Shown here: positions 4,868 to 5,518 of the stretch, in pieces | Position numbering within the stretch: the stretch's first letter is position 1 | Layout of the letters: each line of letters opens with the position of its first letter | Assembly (NCBI GenBank): GCA_021806865.1 | Contig: JAKAPU010000181.1 | Location: 1-5,518 of the forward strand | Direction of reading: 5' to 3' | Origin: an archaeon | GTDB lineage: Archaea > Thermoproteota > Nitrososphaeria > Nitrososphaerales > CADDZS01 | DNA length: 5,518 nucleotides | Program-made: the position numbers and the translations under genes | Notes under the pieces: model-generated | The model's database searches: none | Seen by the model: only the letters and a program-made list of their open reading frames with translations | Told to the model about the DNA's origin: nothing

Positions 4868-4890
4868 GAAGAAAAGCCGCACCTGGCCAC

Positions 4891-5518
4891 ATGTACGCAG
4901 CATTGGATCTTCATCAGAAAACCGTGCAGGCTGTCGTGAAGGAAGAGGATGGAAGAATTGTCAAGGAAGCGAAGTTGGCAAGAGATGGAAAGAAGATTCT
5001 CGAATTCTTGGATGGAACTAATGCCCAAGTGGTCATGGAATCAGTACTCAATCATCAGTACATTCGTGACCTCCTCAAGGAAAACAAGTATGAGGTGAAG
5101 GTAGCTCATCCGTTGATGGTGAAGGCGATCGCCTACGCGAGGGTGAAATCGGATAGAGTTGATTCCAAGATGCTTGCGGATCTCTTGAGGGCAAAGATGA
5201 TTCCAGAATCGTATATCCCTGACAAGGATGTGAGAGATCTTCGAGATCTAGTCCGGAGGAGACGCCGCTTCGTCGAAACAAGAACCATGTTCAAAAACAG
5301 AATTCGAGCCGAGCTCTCGAAAAGGTGGATAAACTACGAAGGAGAAGGCAAGCTCTTTGCGCAGGAAGGCAAAAACTACCTCCATTCGCTCAAAATAGAT
5401 GCAATAGACGACTATCTGGACGCAGTCGAATACATCGACAGCAAAATTCGAGAGATCGATTCTAAGGTTAGAGCAGAGGCAGAGAATGATGAGTACGCAA
5501 AATTGCTCGAGATCGGAA
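4891..5518 (+). CDS. IS110-family DEDD transposase (recombinase), 3' end outside window
   Basis: The frame opens at ATG 4891, the first possible start after an in-frame TGA at 4849-4851, and is uninterrupted for 209 residues to the window edge. The N-terminal RuvC-like catalytic domain shows 'YAALDLHQKTVQAVV' (2-16) with D6, 'VVMESV' (47-52) with E50, and 'AYARVKSDRVDSKMLADLLR' (81-100) with D88 and D91, the D-E-D-x-x-D set of the family. A helical, basic stretch (111-145, with RRRRR at 122-126) and a coiled-coil-like region (170-199) follow. The last residues 'YAKLLEIG' match the entry to the C-terminal Transposase_20 domain that carries the catalytic serine, which is not visible. These enzymes cut and rejoin DNA at sites chosen by a bridge RNA in studied members. 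Nothing in the visible part is broken, so the gene may be intact. Confidence 0.92.
   Translation, partial: MYAALDLHQKTVQAVVKEEDGRIVKEAKLARDGKKILEFLDGTNAQVVMESVLNHQYIRDLLKENKYEVKVAHPLMVKAIAYARVKSDRVDSKMLADLLRAKMIPESYIPDKDVRDLRDLVRRRRRFVETRTMFKNRIRAELSKRWINYEGEGKLFAQEGKNYLHSLKIDAIDDYLDAVEYIDSKIREIDSKVRAEAENDEYAKLLEIG

Larger units (their letters stand above)
4712..4890 (+). ncRNA. Candidate IS110 left-end non-coding region (possible bridge RNA)
   Basis: IS110-group elements encode a structured bridge RNA in the non-coding end upstream of the transposase; it base-pairs with target and donor DNA. Here about 180 nt separate the recognisable recombinase relic from the transposase ATG, close to the size of the described example, and contain the hairpin at 4801-4828 plus the right arm of the 4699-4761 repeat. 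I cannot identify target- or donor-binding loops, and the IS left boundary is unknown. If the element belongs to the IS1111 group, the RNA would be downstream, outside the window. This is a location to test, not a called RNA. Confidence 0.22.
4800..5518 (+). mobile_element. IS110-family insertion sequence, left part only (left boundary approximate)
   Basis: The transposase at 4891 identifies the family. IS110 elements usually lack terminal inverted repeats and target duplications, so the left end cannot be read by eye; it lies somewhere between about 4624 and 4860, and 4800 is a guess based on the hairpin there. The right end is beyond the window. Insertion next to the recombinase relic may explain the loss of that gene's 5' flank. 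Confidence 0.6.

Noticed and set aside
4804..5028. 74-codon minus-strand ORF opposite the transposase start
   Set aside because: It is the complement of the IS110 transposase, whose D6 and E50 motifs and open frame are clear; the antisense frame has no recognisable domain.
1..5518. CRISPR array, toxin-antitoxin pair or defence gene cluster
   Set aside because: No regularly spaced repeats, cas-like genes or adjacent small toxin/antitoxin-like ORF pair were seen on either strand.

Overview
The window looks archaeal, most likely from the Thermoproteota (Nitrososphaeria or Bathyarchaeia type); the lineage is inference. The supporting signs are an archaeal-type tRNA-Leu whose anticodon arm appears to be interrupted by two short introns, TATA-like boxes about 26-32 nt upstream of several start codons with little or no Shine-Dalgarno (short or leaderless mRNAs), and archaeal-looking protein families. 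Base composition is moderate and nothing suggests a bacterium.

Layout. Positions 1-362 (+) hold the C-terminal part of a protein with a degenerate phospholipase-D-like HKD motif, followed by a terminator-like hairpin. Positions 418-566 (-) hold the tRNA-Leu(UAA) gene. Positions 607-1239 (-) encode a MarC/SnatA-family membrane protein, and 1281-1748 (-) an unrecognised 155-residue protein with a possible helix-turn-helix. A divergent promoter region separates these from a small VOC/glyoxalase-like gene (1924-2310, +). The apparent gap 2311-2650 contains a 42-codon small ORF (2371-2499, -) and a strong hairpin. Next comes a head-to-head pair of Rossmann-fold oxidoreductase genes: an NmrA-like protein (2651-3538, -) and a classical short-chain dehydrogenase (3721-4623, +), with their promoters in the 182-bp gap between them.

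The right end is a mobile-element junction. The opposite strand of about 4597-4790 reads as the N-terminal core-binding domain of an archaeal tyrosine recombinase. Its catalytic part is absent, because the reading frame runs into the antisense of the dehydrogenase gene. Beyond it lies the left end of an IS110-family element, whose DEDD (RuvC-like) transposase starts at 4891 with all four acidic residues visible and leaves the window at 5518. IS110 recombinases of one subgroup are guided by a structured bridge RNA encoded in the non-coding end upstream of the transposase. The 4699-4890 segment contains two substantial inverted repeats and is the place to look for one, but I cannot show that it is one.

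The left and centre look like ordinary chromosomal housekeeping and redox genes without an evident shared pathway. The most interesting points are the doubly interrupted tRNA, the unannotated small ORF, the recombinase relic overlapping the dehydrogenase 3' end, and the IS110 left end with its possible guide RNA.
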